DNA of 32,015 nt from Alistipes sp. (GTDB taxonomy: Bacteria > Bacteroidota > Bacteroidia > Bacteroidales > Rikenellaceae): NCBI GenBank assembly GCA_017483225.1, contig JAFULF010000028.1:1-32015 (forward strand), in the 5' to 3' direction. Position 1 is the first letter of the stretch. Every line of letters begins with the position of its first letter. The translations under genes and the position numbers were made by a program. Under the pieces are notes generated by a model. It saw only the letters and a list, made by a program, of their open reading frames with translations, was not told the origin of the DNA and did not search any database. Positions 16,025 to 24,905 of the stretch are shown piece after piece.

Positions 16025-16064
16025 GAGCCTGACCTGACAACATTGCAGGCAGGCTCTTTTTTTT
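16025..16064 (+). terminator. Rho-independent terminator after the HTH gene
   Basis: GAGCCTGACCTG (16025-16036) pairs with CAGGCAGGCTC (16046-16056), one bulged A, followed by eight T. It closes the small HTH gene 17 bases after its stop. Confidence 0.85.
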
Positions 16065-16102
16065 ATATTTTATATTCGATAACAACCTTAAAACAGAGTA
16101 GG

Positions 16103-17209
16103 ATGAAACGACTGATGTTATTTGTCGCAATGCTGGGATTTGCGCTCAATATTGCGGCTGCCGAGAAGGCGGAGATTAAGTATGTCGATGCACTCTCGCT
16201 TACCCATCTCGGTAAGATGTGCAAGACCACAAACCCTTACCACCGTGTTGAGGTGGATAAATATCCCGAGCTCCTTAAAAAGGAGGCCGACCTGCTGAAA
16301 ATGTCTGCCGGTCAGGCGATACTCTTCGAGACCGATGCCACGGAGATTTGGGTGCAGGCGGAGTATGGCCGCATCGCTTTCAGCCGTGCTATGCCGGAGA
16401 CCGCAGGTGCCGGTTTTAACCTCTATATCGAGCATAACGGCGAATATGTATGGGCAGCGTCGAAGGTCAATAAAGGTGGCCACGATAAGGAGGGAAACTA
16501 CAACCGCAGCAAGCCTCTGCGCCTCATTGCAAATATGGATGGCTCGAAGCATAAGTGCATCCTCTATCTGCCTCTCTTCTCGGAGCTTACATCGTTGAAG
16601 GTGGGTGTTCCGCAGGGCGCAAAACTCAAAGCCTTGAAGAACCCATTCCGTCACAATATTGCAATCTTCGGTTCGAGTTTTACGCACGGCTCGTGCGCAA
16701 CCTGCGCCGGTCAGACATACCCTGCATTCCTCTCTCGCCAGACGGGCCTCTATCTGTGCAGTTTCGGTATGAGCGGCAATAGCAAGTTGCAGCGTGTTAT
16801 GGGTGAGATTTTGGCCGGCACGGGTGCCGATGCCTACATCTGCGACGCCTTCTCCAATCCGACCATCGAGCAGATTGGCGAGCGCATTCGCCCATTCCTG
16901 AATGAGATTCGTGCCAAGAATAAGAAGGCTCCTGTAATCTTCCTGCGCACCATCTACCGTGACGGTCGTCTTTTCGACACCAAGGCAGAGAAGAAGGAGG
17001 CCGACCGTATGGCATACGTGGACGAGTTGATGAAGCAGATTTGCGCCGAGTATGAGGATGTCTATTTCGTTGATGTTAAGGACCAAACGGGCACCGACCT
17101 TATGACCTCGGCCGACGGCATACACCCTTGCTCTTGGGGCTACAAGCGTTGGGCCGATGCTATTCAGGCCGATGTGGTCAGCATCTTGGCAAAGTATGGT
17201 ATAAAGTAG
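16103..17209 (+). CDS. Exported SGNH/GDSL-type hydrolase
   Basis: 368 residues from the ATG at 16103 (MKRLMLFVAMLG), chosen because it gives a signal peptide (cleaved near AAA/EK at about 20); an upstream in-frame ATG at 16022 lies inside the terminator. Residues about 25-175 form an N-terminal beta domain seen in Bacteroidetes SGNH proteins. The hydrolase part begins at about 185 with IFGSSFTHG (block I, Ser192 as nucleophile), a GMSGNS block (223-227) with Gly/Asn of the oxyanion hole, and ends with ADGIHP (D338, H341). Such enzymes remove acyl or acetyl groups from glycans or lipids outside the cytoplasm; the substrate here is unknown. Confidence 0.85.
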   Translation: MKRLMLFVAMLGFALNIAAAEKAEIKYVDALSLTHLGKMCKTTNPYHRVEVDKYPELLKKEADLLKMSAGQAILFETDATEIWVQAEYGRIAFSRAMPETAGAGFNLYIEHNGEYVWAASKVNKGGHDKEGNYNRSKPLRLIANMDGSKHKCILYLPLFSELTSLKVGVPQGAKLKALKNPFRHNIAIFGSSFTHGSCATCAGQTYPAFLSRQTGLYLCSFGMSGNSKLQRVMGEILAGTGADAYICDAFSNPTIEQIGERIRPFLNEIRAKNKKAPVIFLRTIYRDGRLFDTKAEKKEADRMAYVDELMKQICAEYEDVYFVDVKDQTGTDLMTSADGIHPCSWGYKRWADAIQADVVSILAKYGIK

Positions 17210-17230
17210 AGATACATAAAACGGTTTTAC

Positions 17231-17265
17231 TCCCGAATGTCGTTGAGATGTTCGGGATTTTTTTT
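17231..17265 (+). terminator. Rho-independent terminator after the SGNH hydrolase gene
   Basis: TCCCGAA (17231-17237) pairs with TTCGGGA (17251-17257) around a 13-base loop, followed by a run of eight T. It lies 21 bases after the stop. Confidence 0.8.
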
Positions 17266-17371
17266 GTCGCTTTTCTGTCATTTTGTCATATTTTTTGTCG
17301 CAGTGCCTCCCTTTTTGGCATACGGGGTGGCGGTTTTGTTGGTTTTTGGCAGAAAAACAGATTTGGCAAGG

Positions 17372-17396
17372 CGTTTGCTCGATAATGTGGCAAACG
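17372..17396. promoter_or_regulatory. Inverted repeat upstream of dnaK
   Basis: CGTTTGC (17372-17378) and GCAAACG (17390-17396) are perfect reverse complements separated by 11 bases, 64 bases before the dnaK ATG. It is not the CIRCE operator (TTAGCACTC-N9-GAGTGCTAA). It could be an operator site or a hairpin in the leader RNA. Confidence 0.4.
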
Positions 17397-17460
17397 TGAA
17401 AACGAAAACGACGGATAAAAACGGCGAAAACAAATTAAAAACAGATAAAACTTAAAGACT

Positions 17461-19365
17461 ATGGGAAAAATTATTGGTATTGACTTGGGAACCACCAACT
17501 CTTGTGTGGCAGTAATGGAGGGCTCGGAGCCTGTCGTTATCCCTAACTCGGAGGGTCATCGCACCACTCCTTCTGTTGTAGCATTCACCGATGGCGGCGA
17601 GCGCAAGGTCGGCGACCCTGCAAAGCGTCAGGCTATCACCAACCCAAAGCGCACGGTATTCTCTATCAAGCGTTTTATGGGTGAGCAGTACGACAAGGTG
17701 CAGAGCGACATCGCACGTGCTCCATACAGCATCGTTCAGGGTAGCAACAACACCCCTCGTGTAGATATCGACGGCCGTCAATATACGCCGCAGGAGATTT
17801 CGGCAATCATCCTCCAAAAGATGAAGAAGACTGCCGAGGACTATCTGGGTCAGGAGGTTACCGAGGCGGTAATCACCGTGCCTGCATACTTCTCCGACTC
17901 GCAGCGTCAGGCTACCAAGGAGGCGGGCGAGATTGCCGGCTTGAAGGTGCGCCGTATCATCAATGAGCCTACCGCAGCGGCACTCGCTTACGGTATGGAC
18001 AAGAAGAATAAGGATATGAAGATTGCCGTTTATGACCTTGGTGGCGGTACCTTCGATATCTCTATCTTGGAGTTGGGCGACGGCGTGTTCGAGGTGAAAT
18101 CGACCAATGGCGATACCCACCTCGGAGGTGATGACTTCGACCACGTTCTGATTGACTATATGGCCGAGGCGTTCAAGGCGGAGCACGGCGTGGATTTGCG
18201 CCACGACGCTATGGCTTTGCAGCGCTTGAAGGAGGCTGCCGAGAAGGCGAAGATTGAGCTCTCGTCGTCGCAATCGACCGAGATTAACCTTCCGTACATT
18301 ATGCCTATCAACGGCATCCCGCAGCACTTGGTGATGACGCTCACACGTGCCAAGTTCGAGCAGCTCTGCGACCACCTCATCCAGAAGACTATCGAGCCGT
18401 GCAAGATTGCCTTGCGTGATGCAGGACTCTCGGCTTCGCAGATTGACGAGGTTATCCTCGTGGGTGGTTCGACCCGTATTCCGGCTATCCAGAAGATTGT
18501 CGAGGATTTCTTCGGCAAGGCCCCTAACAAGAGCGTAAACCCTGACGAGGTGGTGGCTATCGGTGCCTCTATTCAGGGTGGTGTGCTCACCGGAGAGGTT
18601 AAGGATGTGCTGTTGCTCGACGTTACTCCGCTCTCGCTCGGTATCGAGACCCTGGGTGGCGTGTTCACCAAGCTCATCGAGGCGAACACCACAATCCCTA
18701 CCCGCAAGAGCGAGGTATTCTCCACAGCGGCAGACAACCAGCCGTCGGTAGAGATTAACGTATGCCAGGGCGAGCGTCCGTTGGCGAAGGATAACAAGAG
18801 CATCGGTCGCTTCCACCTCGACGGCATCCCTGCCGCTCCACGTGGTGTGCCACAGATTGAGGTTACTTTCGATATCGACGCTAACGGTATCTTGAACGTG
18901 TCGGCAAAGGATAAGGGTACGGGCAAGGAGCAGAAGATTCGTATCGAGGCTTCGAGCGGCCTTACCGAGCAGGAGATTCAGCGTATGCGTGACGAGGCAA
19001 AGGCCAACGAGGAGAAGGATAAGGTGGAGAAGGAGCGTATCGAGAAGATTAACGCTGCCGACTCCAACATCTTCGCTACCGAGAAGCAGCTCAAAGAGTA
19101 TGGCGACAAGATTCCGGTAGAGAAGAAGTCGGCAATTGAGGGTGCGCTCGCAAAGTTGAAGGAGGCTCACAAGAATGCCGACATCGCCGCTATCGACACC
19201 GCTATTGCCGAGCTCAACACCGCATGGCAGGCAGCATCGCAGGATATCTATGCGCAGCAGCAGGCCGAGCAGGCTCAGCAGGGTGCACAGCAGAACGCAG
19301 GTGCGCAGGGTGGTGCCGAGCAGAAGGCACAGCCTGAGGATGTAGAGTTTGAGGAGGTTAAGTAA
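17461..19365 (+). CDS. dnaK: Chaperone DnaK (Hsp70)
   Basis: 634 residues, full length. The ATPase domain starts at once with [14 protein letters not shown]; further blocks are [28 protein letters not shown] and [11 protein letters not shown]. The linker [14 protein letters not shown] leads into the substrate-binding beta sandwich, then the helical lid, a Gln/Ala-rich disordered stretch and the typical end EEVK. It folds nascent and stressed proteins together with DnaJ and GrpE, whose genes are not in the window. It is monocistronic here: a terminator precedes it and a repeat-borne terminator lies about 300 bases after its stop. A long antisense reading frame over it is the classic dnaK shadow and not a gene. 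Confidence 0.98.
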   Translation: MGKIIGIDLGTTNSCVAVMEGSEPVVIPNSEGHRTTPSVVAFTDGGERKVGDPAKRQAITNPKRTVFSIKRFMGEQYDKVQSDIARAPYSIVQGSNNTPRVDIDGRQYTPQEISAIILQKMKKTAEDYLGQEVTEAVITVPAYFSDSQRQATKEAGEIAGLKVRRIINEPTAAALAYGMDKKNKDMKIAVYDLGGGTFDISILELGDGVFEVKSTNGDTHLGGDDFDHVLIDYMAEAFKAEHGVDLRHDAMALQRLKEAAEKAKIELSSSQSTEINLPYIMPINGIPQHLVMTLTRAKFEQLCDHLIQKTIEPCKIALRDAGLSASQIDEVILVGGSTRIPAIQKIVEDFFGKAPNKSVNPDEVVAIGASIQGGVLTGEVKDVLLLDVTPLSLGIETLGGVFTKLIEANTTIPTRKSEVFSTAADNQPSVEINVCQGERPLAKDNKSIGRFHLDGIPAAPRGVPQIEVTFDIDANGILNVSAKDKGTGKEQKIRIEASSGLTEQEIQRMRDEAKANEEKDKVEKERIEKINAADSNIFATEKQLKEYGDKIPVEKKSAIEGALAKLKEAHKNADIAAIDTAIAELNTAWQAASQDIYAQQQAEQAQQGAQQNAGAQGGAEQKAQPEDVEFEEVK

Positions 19366-19376
19366 TGCCCCGAATG

Positions 19377-19517
19377 GCGCAAAGGCGTAAGGAGTATTAA
19401 GGGAGTTAAGGGGCGTTGAAGGCTGTTGATGTTGCGCAGAGAGGTTGTGAACTCTTACAACCTTGGCAAACTGCCTGCCTTTCCTTTAATCGCCTTTAAT
19501 CACCTCTCTTATTGCGC
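19377..19517. repeat. Imperfect inverted repeat in dnaK-susC intergenic DNA
   Basis: GCGCAA at 19377-19382 and TTGCGC at 19512-19517 bound arms of about 35 bases that carry short iterated motifs: TTAAGGGAGTTAAGG-like on the left and CCTTTAATCGCCTTTAAT-like on the right, which are rough reverse complements. A separate small hairpin (AGGTTGT/ACAACCT, 19442-19463) lies between. The whole could form a long folded RNA after dnaK or be a small degenerate element. No open frame of note. Confidence 0.45.
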
Positions 19518-19581
19518 AATGACACTTCTAACAAACAGAGAAGCTGTCTAACAAGGCTACTTTGTCGTTATACTCGCCCTC

Positions 19582-19709
19582 AAAATGCTCATTTATGCCG
19601 AGTAAACTGCGCTTTTTCGGGCTTCGCAAGCCTAAAATTAGCACTTGTTATACAACTTCTGAAAAGAAAGAGCGTGTCCGAAAACTTGTTGGACACGCTC
19701 TTTTTTTTT
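19582..19709. repeat. Intergenic repeat, copy 2 (short form)
   Basis: Matches the left edge of the window (1-49 joined to 131-202) in the same orientation, missing the 81-base segment of copy 1. It ends in the same 12-bp hairpin, here followed by nine T. Sequences on either side of the two copies are unrelated, so the unit is a discrete dispersed repeat. Confidence 0.85.
19668..19709 (+). terminator. Hairpin terminator at end of repeat copy 2
   Basis: AAGAGCGTGTCC (19668-19679) and GGACACGCTCTT (19691-19702) form a perfect 12-bp stem, with T at 19701-19709. It would stop transcripts coming from dnaK before the SusC operon. Confidence 0.75.
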
Positions 19710-19821
19710 GTGCAATTTTTGCGGGTGGCGATATGCTCCTTTATGAACATCTCTGCCCGAAATCCGCACTACGAATAGCCCGTTACATCCCCTCCGAGCG
19801 TGTGTTTGTATCTTAACAGTT

Positions 19822-19832
19822 CCCCCCCCCCC
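19822..19832. repeat. C11 homopolymer upstream of the SusC promoter
   Basis: Eleven consecutive C, 66 bases before the proposed -33 box. The rest of 19710-19898 holds no recognisable gene or RNA. Confidence 0.8.
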
Positions 19833-19898
19833 GATTTTTTGAACATTGAGGGCGGTAGGGGAGTGTGTGTGCCGCAAAAAAAATATCGCTGTAAAGAG

Positions 19899-19928
19899 TT
19901 GGAATTCCAAATAAAAATCGTATCTTTA
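19899..19928 (+). promoter_or_regulatory. Probable promoter of the SusC operon with overlapping palindrome
   Basis: TATCTTTA (19921-19928) has one mismatch to TAnnTTTG. TTGG (19899-19902) lies 18 bases before it as a -33 box and is the left end of a perfect 12-bp palindrome, TTGGAATTCCAA (19899-19910). A dimeric regulator bound there would compete with polymerase. The leader would be about 55 bases. Confidence 0.5.
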
Positions 19929-19988
19929 CAACCTAATGTATGCATAAACATTTAATTAACACTAATATTAACCAAAAAATCTACCCAA

Positions 19989-22900
19989 ATGAGTGATTCT
20001 ACTTTTAAGAACAACGCTGTGATTTCTCGATTGCAGCAATCTCTACGGGGGGGGGTACGCAAGTTTATCCTTGTGATGGCGTGCGTACTGTGTGGAAGTG
20101 TTAGTGCCTATGCACAGGGCCATCTTGTGCAGGGTACAATATCGGGTCAAACCGGTAGTGAAGCACCTCTACCCCTGATTGGTGCCACCGTGTCGATTAA
20201 AAACTCGACCGTTGGTACGACGACCGACATTAACGGTCACTACTCTATCAGCGTTAAGTCGCCGGAGGATGTGCTCGTTTTTGAGTTTATCGGTTACAAG
20301 ACAGAGGAGGCCGTTGTCGGCTCTCGCACAACGATTGACTTCGTGCTCAAAGATGAGTCGCAGAAGATTAGCGAGGTTATCGTTACCGCACTGGGTATCA
20401 CCCGTGAGGAGAAGAGCCTCGGTTATGCCGTGTCGAAGCTCAGCAACGAGGAGTTTACCGCAGCGGAGACAAGCAACTGGCTCAGCGGTCTGAACGGTAA
20501 GGTTGCCGGTCTGAATATGGACACCTCGTCTGCGGGCCCTGCCGGCTCTATGCGTGTGACTCTGCGTGGTGAGGGCTCCCTCTCGCACGACAAGAACACC
20601 GCCCTCTTCGTTGTCGATGGTGTGCCTATCAACTCGGATATGGATGCCAACTCGTCCGGTACCTCCTATGGTGACAACGATGCCCCTATCGACTACGGTA
20701 ATGGTGCCGGCGATATCAACCCTGACGATATCGAGTCGGTGTCGGTGCTGAAAGGCCCATCGGCTACGGCGCTCTATGGTTCCCGTGCTGCCAATGGTGC
20801 TATTATCATCACCACCAAGTCGGGACGTAAGGGCAAGGGCCTCGGTATCCAGTACAGCACAAACATCGTTCTGGATGACCCAAGCTACTGGCCTGACTTC
20901 CAGTACGAGTATGGTGCAGGTAACTGGACATACTCAGGTATCGAGCGAGACGAGACGGGTCTTTATCCTGCCGAGTACTCCTTCTGGACCGTGACCGCCA
21001 ATAAGAGCGATACGGGTAAGAAGGTAGCCCGCTACCACTCTCGTCTTGCCTATGGTGAGAAGATTGAGGGCCAGATGCGCTATATGTACGAGTCGAGAGA
21101 TTGGGATACCGATACATATACTCGTCGTCCATACGTTGTGGAGGATAACTACAAGGACTTCTACCAGACCGGTGTGACTTGGACAAATGCCCTCTCGGTA
21201 GATGCCGGCGATGGCAAGGGCCAGTCGTTGCGTGTGTCGGTGAAGGATGTTCGCAACCGCTGGACTGTCCCTAATACGGGCTACAATACGCAGAGCATCG
21301 GTATCTCGATGTCGAGCAAGAAGAACAAGTGGATTCACGCTCAGGCGAAAATCAACTACTACCGCAAGAACTCGGACAATCTGCCTATCTCGGGTTACAA
21401 CGATTCGTCGCCTTTGAAGTCGTTGATGTGGCTGCCTGTATCGGTAACCGATGCGGGTGTGTATAGCGAGTATGAGAGAGACCTCACGAACAGGTACTAC
21501 GAATTGAACGACGGTACCACAACCCTGATTAACTACCAGAGCGATAACCCGTATTGGATGTGCTACGAGCACCTGAACACCCAGCAGCGTGACCGTATCT
21601 ACGGAAATGTGAGCATCACGGCTAACATTATCCCTAACGAGCTGACGCTCACACTGCGTACCGGTTTGGACTTCAACAACGACTTCCGTACACAGCAGAA
21701 GCCATACTACTCCCGTTCTTATGTTCAGGGTATGTATCGTGAGCAGACCGCTCGTAAGTTGGAGATTAACAACGACTTCCTCTTGGCATATAAGAAGGAC
21801 TTCTCGAATGGTATCTCGCTCAACGCATCCTTCGGTGGTAACAATATGATTTACAGATATTCGAACATCAACCTCAAAGCGAATATGCTCGATGCCAAGA
21901 ATGTCTATATGATTGCTAACACGAAGGGTCAGCTGGCTACCTCGACGGTTCGTCGCAACAAGAGTATCAACTCCTTCTACGGCTTCGTATCCTTCGGCTA
22001 CCGAGATATGTTCTATATCGACGTTACCGGCCGTAACGACTGGTCATCTACGCTGGCCAAGGGCAACAACTCATACTTCTACCCATCGGTAAGTGCGAGT
22101 GTGCTGCTCAGCGAGATTTTCCACTTGCAGCAGAACACCTCGTGGATTAGCCTGCTCAAATTGCGTGGTTCGTGGGCAAACGTGGGTAACGATACCGACC
22201 CTTATCAGATTATCGATACCTATACCGCCAACGCAAGCTTTTCGAGTGCTTATGCGCTCACCGGCTCGCTCAAAAATCCGAACCTCCGTCCGGAGAACGT
22301 AGAGAGCTGGGAGGTTGGTTTGGAGGCCAAACTCTTCAAGGGCATCTGGGGCTTCGACGTAGCCTTCTACGATTCGAGCACCACCGACCAGATTATCTCG
22401 GTGCCAACCGACTGGATTACAGGTGCTTCGAGCACGATGATTAATGCCGGTGAGGTTCGTAACTATGGTGTCGAGTTCTCGACCAACATTCGCCCTGTAA
22501 ATACAAAGGATTGGAAGTTTAACATCTCGCTCAACTGGTCGAAGAACTGGAACTATCTGGTTTCGTTGGCCGAGGGTGTTGATGTATGGCAGCTCAACAG
22601 CAATACCATCGGTAGCCGTGTGCTTGTATATGCTTATCCGGGCCAGCGTCTGGGTCAGATTTACGGTACCGGTTTCCAGCGTGCTCCGGAGGGTGCCTTC
22701 TACTACAACGAGGCCGGCGAGCGTGTCGATTGTTCGAGAGCCGTTATCGTTGATAAGACTACGGGTAACCCACTCCTGAGCGAAGAGCTCACATACGTAG
22801 GTAATATGTATCCGAAGTGGAGAGCGGGTGCCAACTTCAACCTCCGCTGGAAGGACCTCTCACTCTCGATGGCCTTCACCGCATCGTATGGCGGTCGTGC

Positions 22901-23354
22901 ATACTCCCTGACCAACGCAATCCTCTCTTACAACGGTAAGAACAAGAACTCGTTGGAGGGTCGTTACGATGGTCTGATTCACGACGGTGTAAATGCCAAT
23001 CCGGATGGTACCTTCTCGAAGAATACTACCGTTACACAGAGTATCTCCGACTACTGGAACTCTGCTATCTGGCACCGTAACAACGTGGAGTCCAACACCT
23101 TCGACACTTCGTTCTTGAAGTTGAAGGAGTTGCGTTTGGAGTACTCGTTGCCAAAGAAAGTTATCAACAGAACCAAGGGCTTGCAGGGCTTCTCGGTGGC
23201 GTTCTTTATGACTAACGTATTCTGCGTTACCAAGTGGCCACAGTTTGACCCGGAGGTTGCCTCTATCGCAGGTGGCTCGCTCCAAGGTGGTGTCGAGACG
23301 GGTAGCTTCCCTATGAACCGCTCGTATGGTCTTAACATTAAACTCAAATTCTAA
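19989..23354 (+). CDS. SusC/RagA-family TonB-linked outer-membrane transporter
   Basis: 1121 residues. An N-terminal extension of about 22 residues precedes the hydrophobic signal (about 24-42, ends SAYAQ). Then a CarboxypepD-regulatory-like domain (about 47-130), plug domain (about 135-290, with VVDGVPI, IESVSVLKGPSATALYGSRAANGAIIITTK), and a large barrel to the C-terminus. SusC proteins import oligomers captured by their SusD lid, powered by TonB. The susD gene follows after 12 bases. A run of nine G (20047-20055) encodes Arg20-Gly-Gly-Val, ahead of the signal peptide; a one-base slip there would shift the frame. An internal ATG at codon 30 would leave a shortened signal peptide. Substrate is not readable from this protein; neighbours suggest a phosphate ester. 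Confidence 0.93.
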   Translation: MSDSTFKNNAVISRLQQSLRGGVRKFILVMACVLCGSVSAYAQGHLVQGTISGQTGSEAPLPLIGATVSIKNSTVGTTTDINGHYSISVKSPEDVLVFEFIGYKTEEAVVGSRTTIDFVLKDESQKISEVIVTALGITREEKSLGYAVSKLSNEEFTAAETSNWLSGLNGKVAGLNMDTSSAGPAGSMRVTLRGEGSLSHDKNTALFVVDGVPINSDMDANSSGTSYGDNDAPIDYGNGAGDINPDDIESVSVLKGPSATALYGSRAANGAIIITTKSGRKGKGLGIQYSTNIVLDDPSYWPDFQYEYGAGNWTYSGIERDETGLYPAEYSFWTVTANKSDTGKKVARYHSRLAYGEKIEGQMRYMYESRDWDTDTYTRRPYVVEDNYKDFYQTGVTWTNALSVDAGDGKGQSLRVSVKDVRNRWTVPNTGYNTQSIGISMSSKKNKWIHAQAKINYYRKNSDNLPISGYNDSSPLKSLMWLPVSVTDAGVYSEYERDLTNRYYELNDGTTTLINYQSDNPYWMCYEHLNTQQRDRIYGNVSITANIIPNELTLTLRTGLDFNNDFRTQQKPYYSRSYVQGMYREQTARKLEINNDFLLAYKKDFSNGISLNASFGGNNMIYRYSNINLKANMLDAKNVYMIANTKGQLATSTVRRNKSINSFYGFVSFGYRDMFYIDVTGRNDWSSTLAKGNNSYFYPSVSASVLLSEIFHLQQNTSWISLLKLRGSWANVGNDTDPYQIIDTYTANASFSSAYALTGSLKNPNLRPENVESWEVGLEAKLFKGIWGFDVAFYDSSTTDQIISVPTDWITGASSTMINAGEVRNYGVEFSTNIRPVNTKDWKFNISLNWSKNWNYLVSLAEGVDVWQLNSNTIGSRVLVYAYPGQRLGQIYGTGFQRAPEGAFYYNEAGERVDCSRAVIVDKTTGNPLLSEELTYVGNMYPKWRAGANFNLRWKDLSLSMAFTASYGGRAYSLTNAILSYNGKNKNSLEGRYDGLIHDGVNANPDGTFSKNTTVTQSISDYWNSAIWHRNNVESNTFDTSFLKLKELRLEYSLPKKVINRTKGLQGFSVAFFMTNVFCVTKWPQFDPEVASIAGGSLQGGVETGSFPMNRSYGLNIKLKF
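20047..20055 (+). repeat. G9 homopolymer inside the SusC coding region
   Basis: Nine consecutive G spanning codons 20-23 of the SusC gene, in frame as written (CGG GGG GGG GTA). Tracts of this length are prone to slipped-strand mispairing in bacteria, and the position before the signal peptide would make any one-base change an off state. Confidence 0.85.
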
Positions 23355-23366
23355 CAGGCATAAATT

Positions 23367-24881
23367 ATGAAAACGATTAAAAATTATCTATTGCTCATAG
23401 GTTTGTGCTTGATTGTAGGTTCATCTTGCACATCCAACTTTGAAGAGATTAACAAGAACCCTAACCAGCCGGAGTATGGCGAAATCAACCCTGCTAACTT
23501 GTTGCAGGTCTTGACGATGAATGCCAGCGACCGTTGGTTGATACATACCTATACACTCAACGGTGAGTTGATTCAGTACACCGTGTCGGGTACAAGCAAC
23601 AACGCCTACCACCGTTTTGTTATTCCTAACACTACGACTGCCGGCTCGTGGAACTGGTACGCCCGTATGGCGGCTACTGCCGACGAGATGGAGCGCTTGG
23701 CTATCAAGCGTGGAGATGTGAACTGTGAGGCTATCGCCATCACGTTGAAGGTTATGTTTATGTCGAACCTCACCGACTGCTTCGGAGATGTTCCATACTC
23801 GGAGGCCTTCGGAAACATCAATGGCACGAAGATTAACAAGCCAAAGTTCGACAAGCAGCGTGATATCTACGAGAAGTTGTACGAGCAGTTGGAGTATGCC
23901 AACACGCTCTACAATACGGATGCCGCATTCGACTCCTCTCGTGACCTGCTCTACAATGGAGATATCTCGAAGTGGAGAAAGTTCAACAACTCGCTCTACC
24001 TGCGTCTGCTTATGCGTCTGAGCAACCGTGACAAGGAGTTCGCCGTAAGCAAGAAGATTCAGGAGATTTACCTCAATCGTACCAAGTACCCTGTATTTGA
24101 GAGCAACGACGATAACGCTACGCTTCACTTTGATGAGGTTGAGCCATTCGTAAACTACTACGGCTCATATACGCAGGCGGCTTTCGGCTCCTCTTCACGT
24201 AAGGCTTGTGCTACGATGATTAAGATGATGCTTGGTCCGGGTGACCCGCGTCTTCCAATCTACTATACACAGAGTGGAGGTGCTTGGGAGGGCCGTGTGA
24301 GCGGTCTGCCTAATGCCGAGCTTGAAACAGAGGGTAAAATCGCATACCTTAATTATGAAACGCTGGGACGCTATCAGTCGCCTGTATCGTTTATGAAGTA
24401 CGACGAGGTGATGTTTATCTTCTGCGAGGCTATCTGGCGTGGCTGGATTCCGGGAGGTGAGACTCTTGGCGAGCAGTATTATCTCGATGGAATTAAGTCT
24501 TCGATTGCATATTGGAGCAGCATCGACCCTGCGGGTACGGATATTACCGAGCTGACTATCAATCGTTTCCTGAACAAGTCGCCTTATAGTCACGAGTTGG
24601 AGACTATTATGAACCAGAAGTACATTGCACTCTTCTGGACAGGCTACGAGGCATGGCACGAGTATCGTCGTACAGGTTTCCCATCACTCCCTATCGGAGC
24701 GGCAACCAGCAACGACCATATTCTTCCACGCCGTTTCTGCTATCCTGACAACACCTCCATTACCAACCCAGACAACTATGCAGAGGCTTGTGCCCGCTTG
24801 CAGAAGGATTATTATGGCGGTGACGATATGAAGACTCCTGTATGGTGGGGAAAGAACGCCATTGAAAGAGGTATTGAGTAG
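23367..24881 (+). CDS. SusD/RagB-family surface lipoprotein
   Basis: 504 residues. Lipoprotein signal with the lipid cysteine C21 (VGSSC), then TSNFEEINKNPNQP, the usual start of the SusD-like subfamily that begins NFEEINxNPN. The body is the helical TPR-like fold (GDVPYSEAF, YEKLYEQLEYANTLY, WRKFNNSLYLRLLMRLS) and the C-terminal RR-type end with LPRRFCYPD. SusD proteins form the lid on the SusC barrel and bind the substrate outside the cell. It is 12 bases after susC. The acidic residues after C21 fit export to the outer leaflet. Confidence 0.93.
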   Translation: MKTIKNYLLLIGLCLIVGSSCTSNFEEINKNPNQPEYGEINPANLLQVLTMNASDRWLIHTYTLNGELIQYTVSGTSNNAYHRFVIPNTTTAGSWNWYARMAATADEMERLAIKRGDVNCEAIAITLKVMFMSNLTDCFGDVPYSEAFGNINGTKINKPKFDKQRDIYEKLYEQLEYANTLYNTDAAFDSSRDLLYNGDISKWRKFNNSLYLRLLMRLSNRDKEFAVSKKIQEIYLNRTKYPVFESNDDNATLHFDEVEPFVNYYGSYTQAAFGSSSRKACATMIKMMLGPGDPRLPIYYTQSGGAWEGRVSGLPNAELETEGKIAYLNYETLGRYQSPVSFMKYDEVMFIFCEAIWRGWIPGGETLGEQYYLDGIKSSIAYWSSIDPAGTDITELTINRFLNKSPYSHELETIMNQKYIALFWTGYEAWHEYRRTGFPSLPIGAATSNDHILPRRFCYPDNTSITNPDNYAEACARLQKDYYGGDDMKTPVWWGKNAIERGIE

Positions 24882-24905
24882 TAATTCTAATACTGTATTG
24901 AGAAT

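Noticed and set aside
17452-19170. A 572-codon open frame antisense to dnaK
   Set aside because: Long antisense frames over dnaK are a well-known codon-bias artefact. The translation shows no domain and the sense strand is a certain DnaK.
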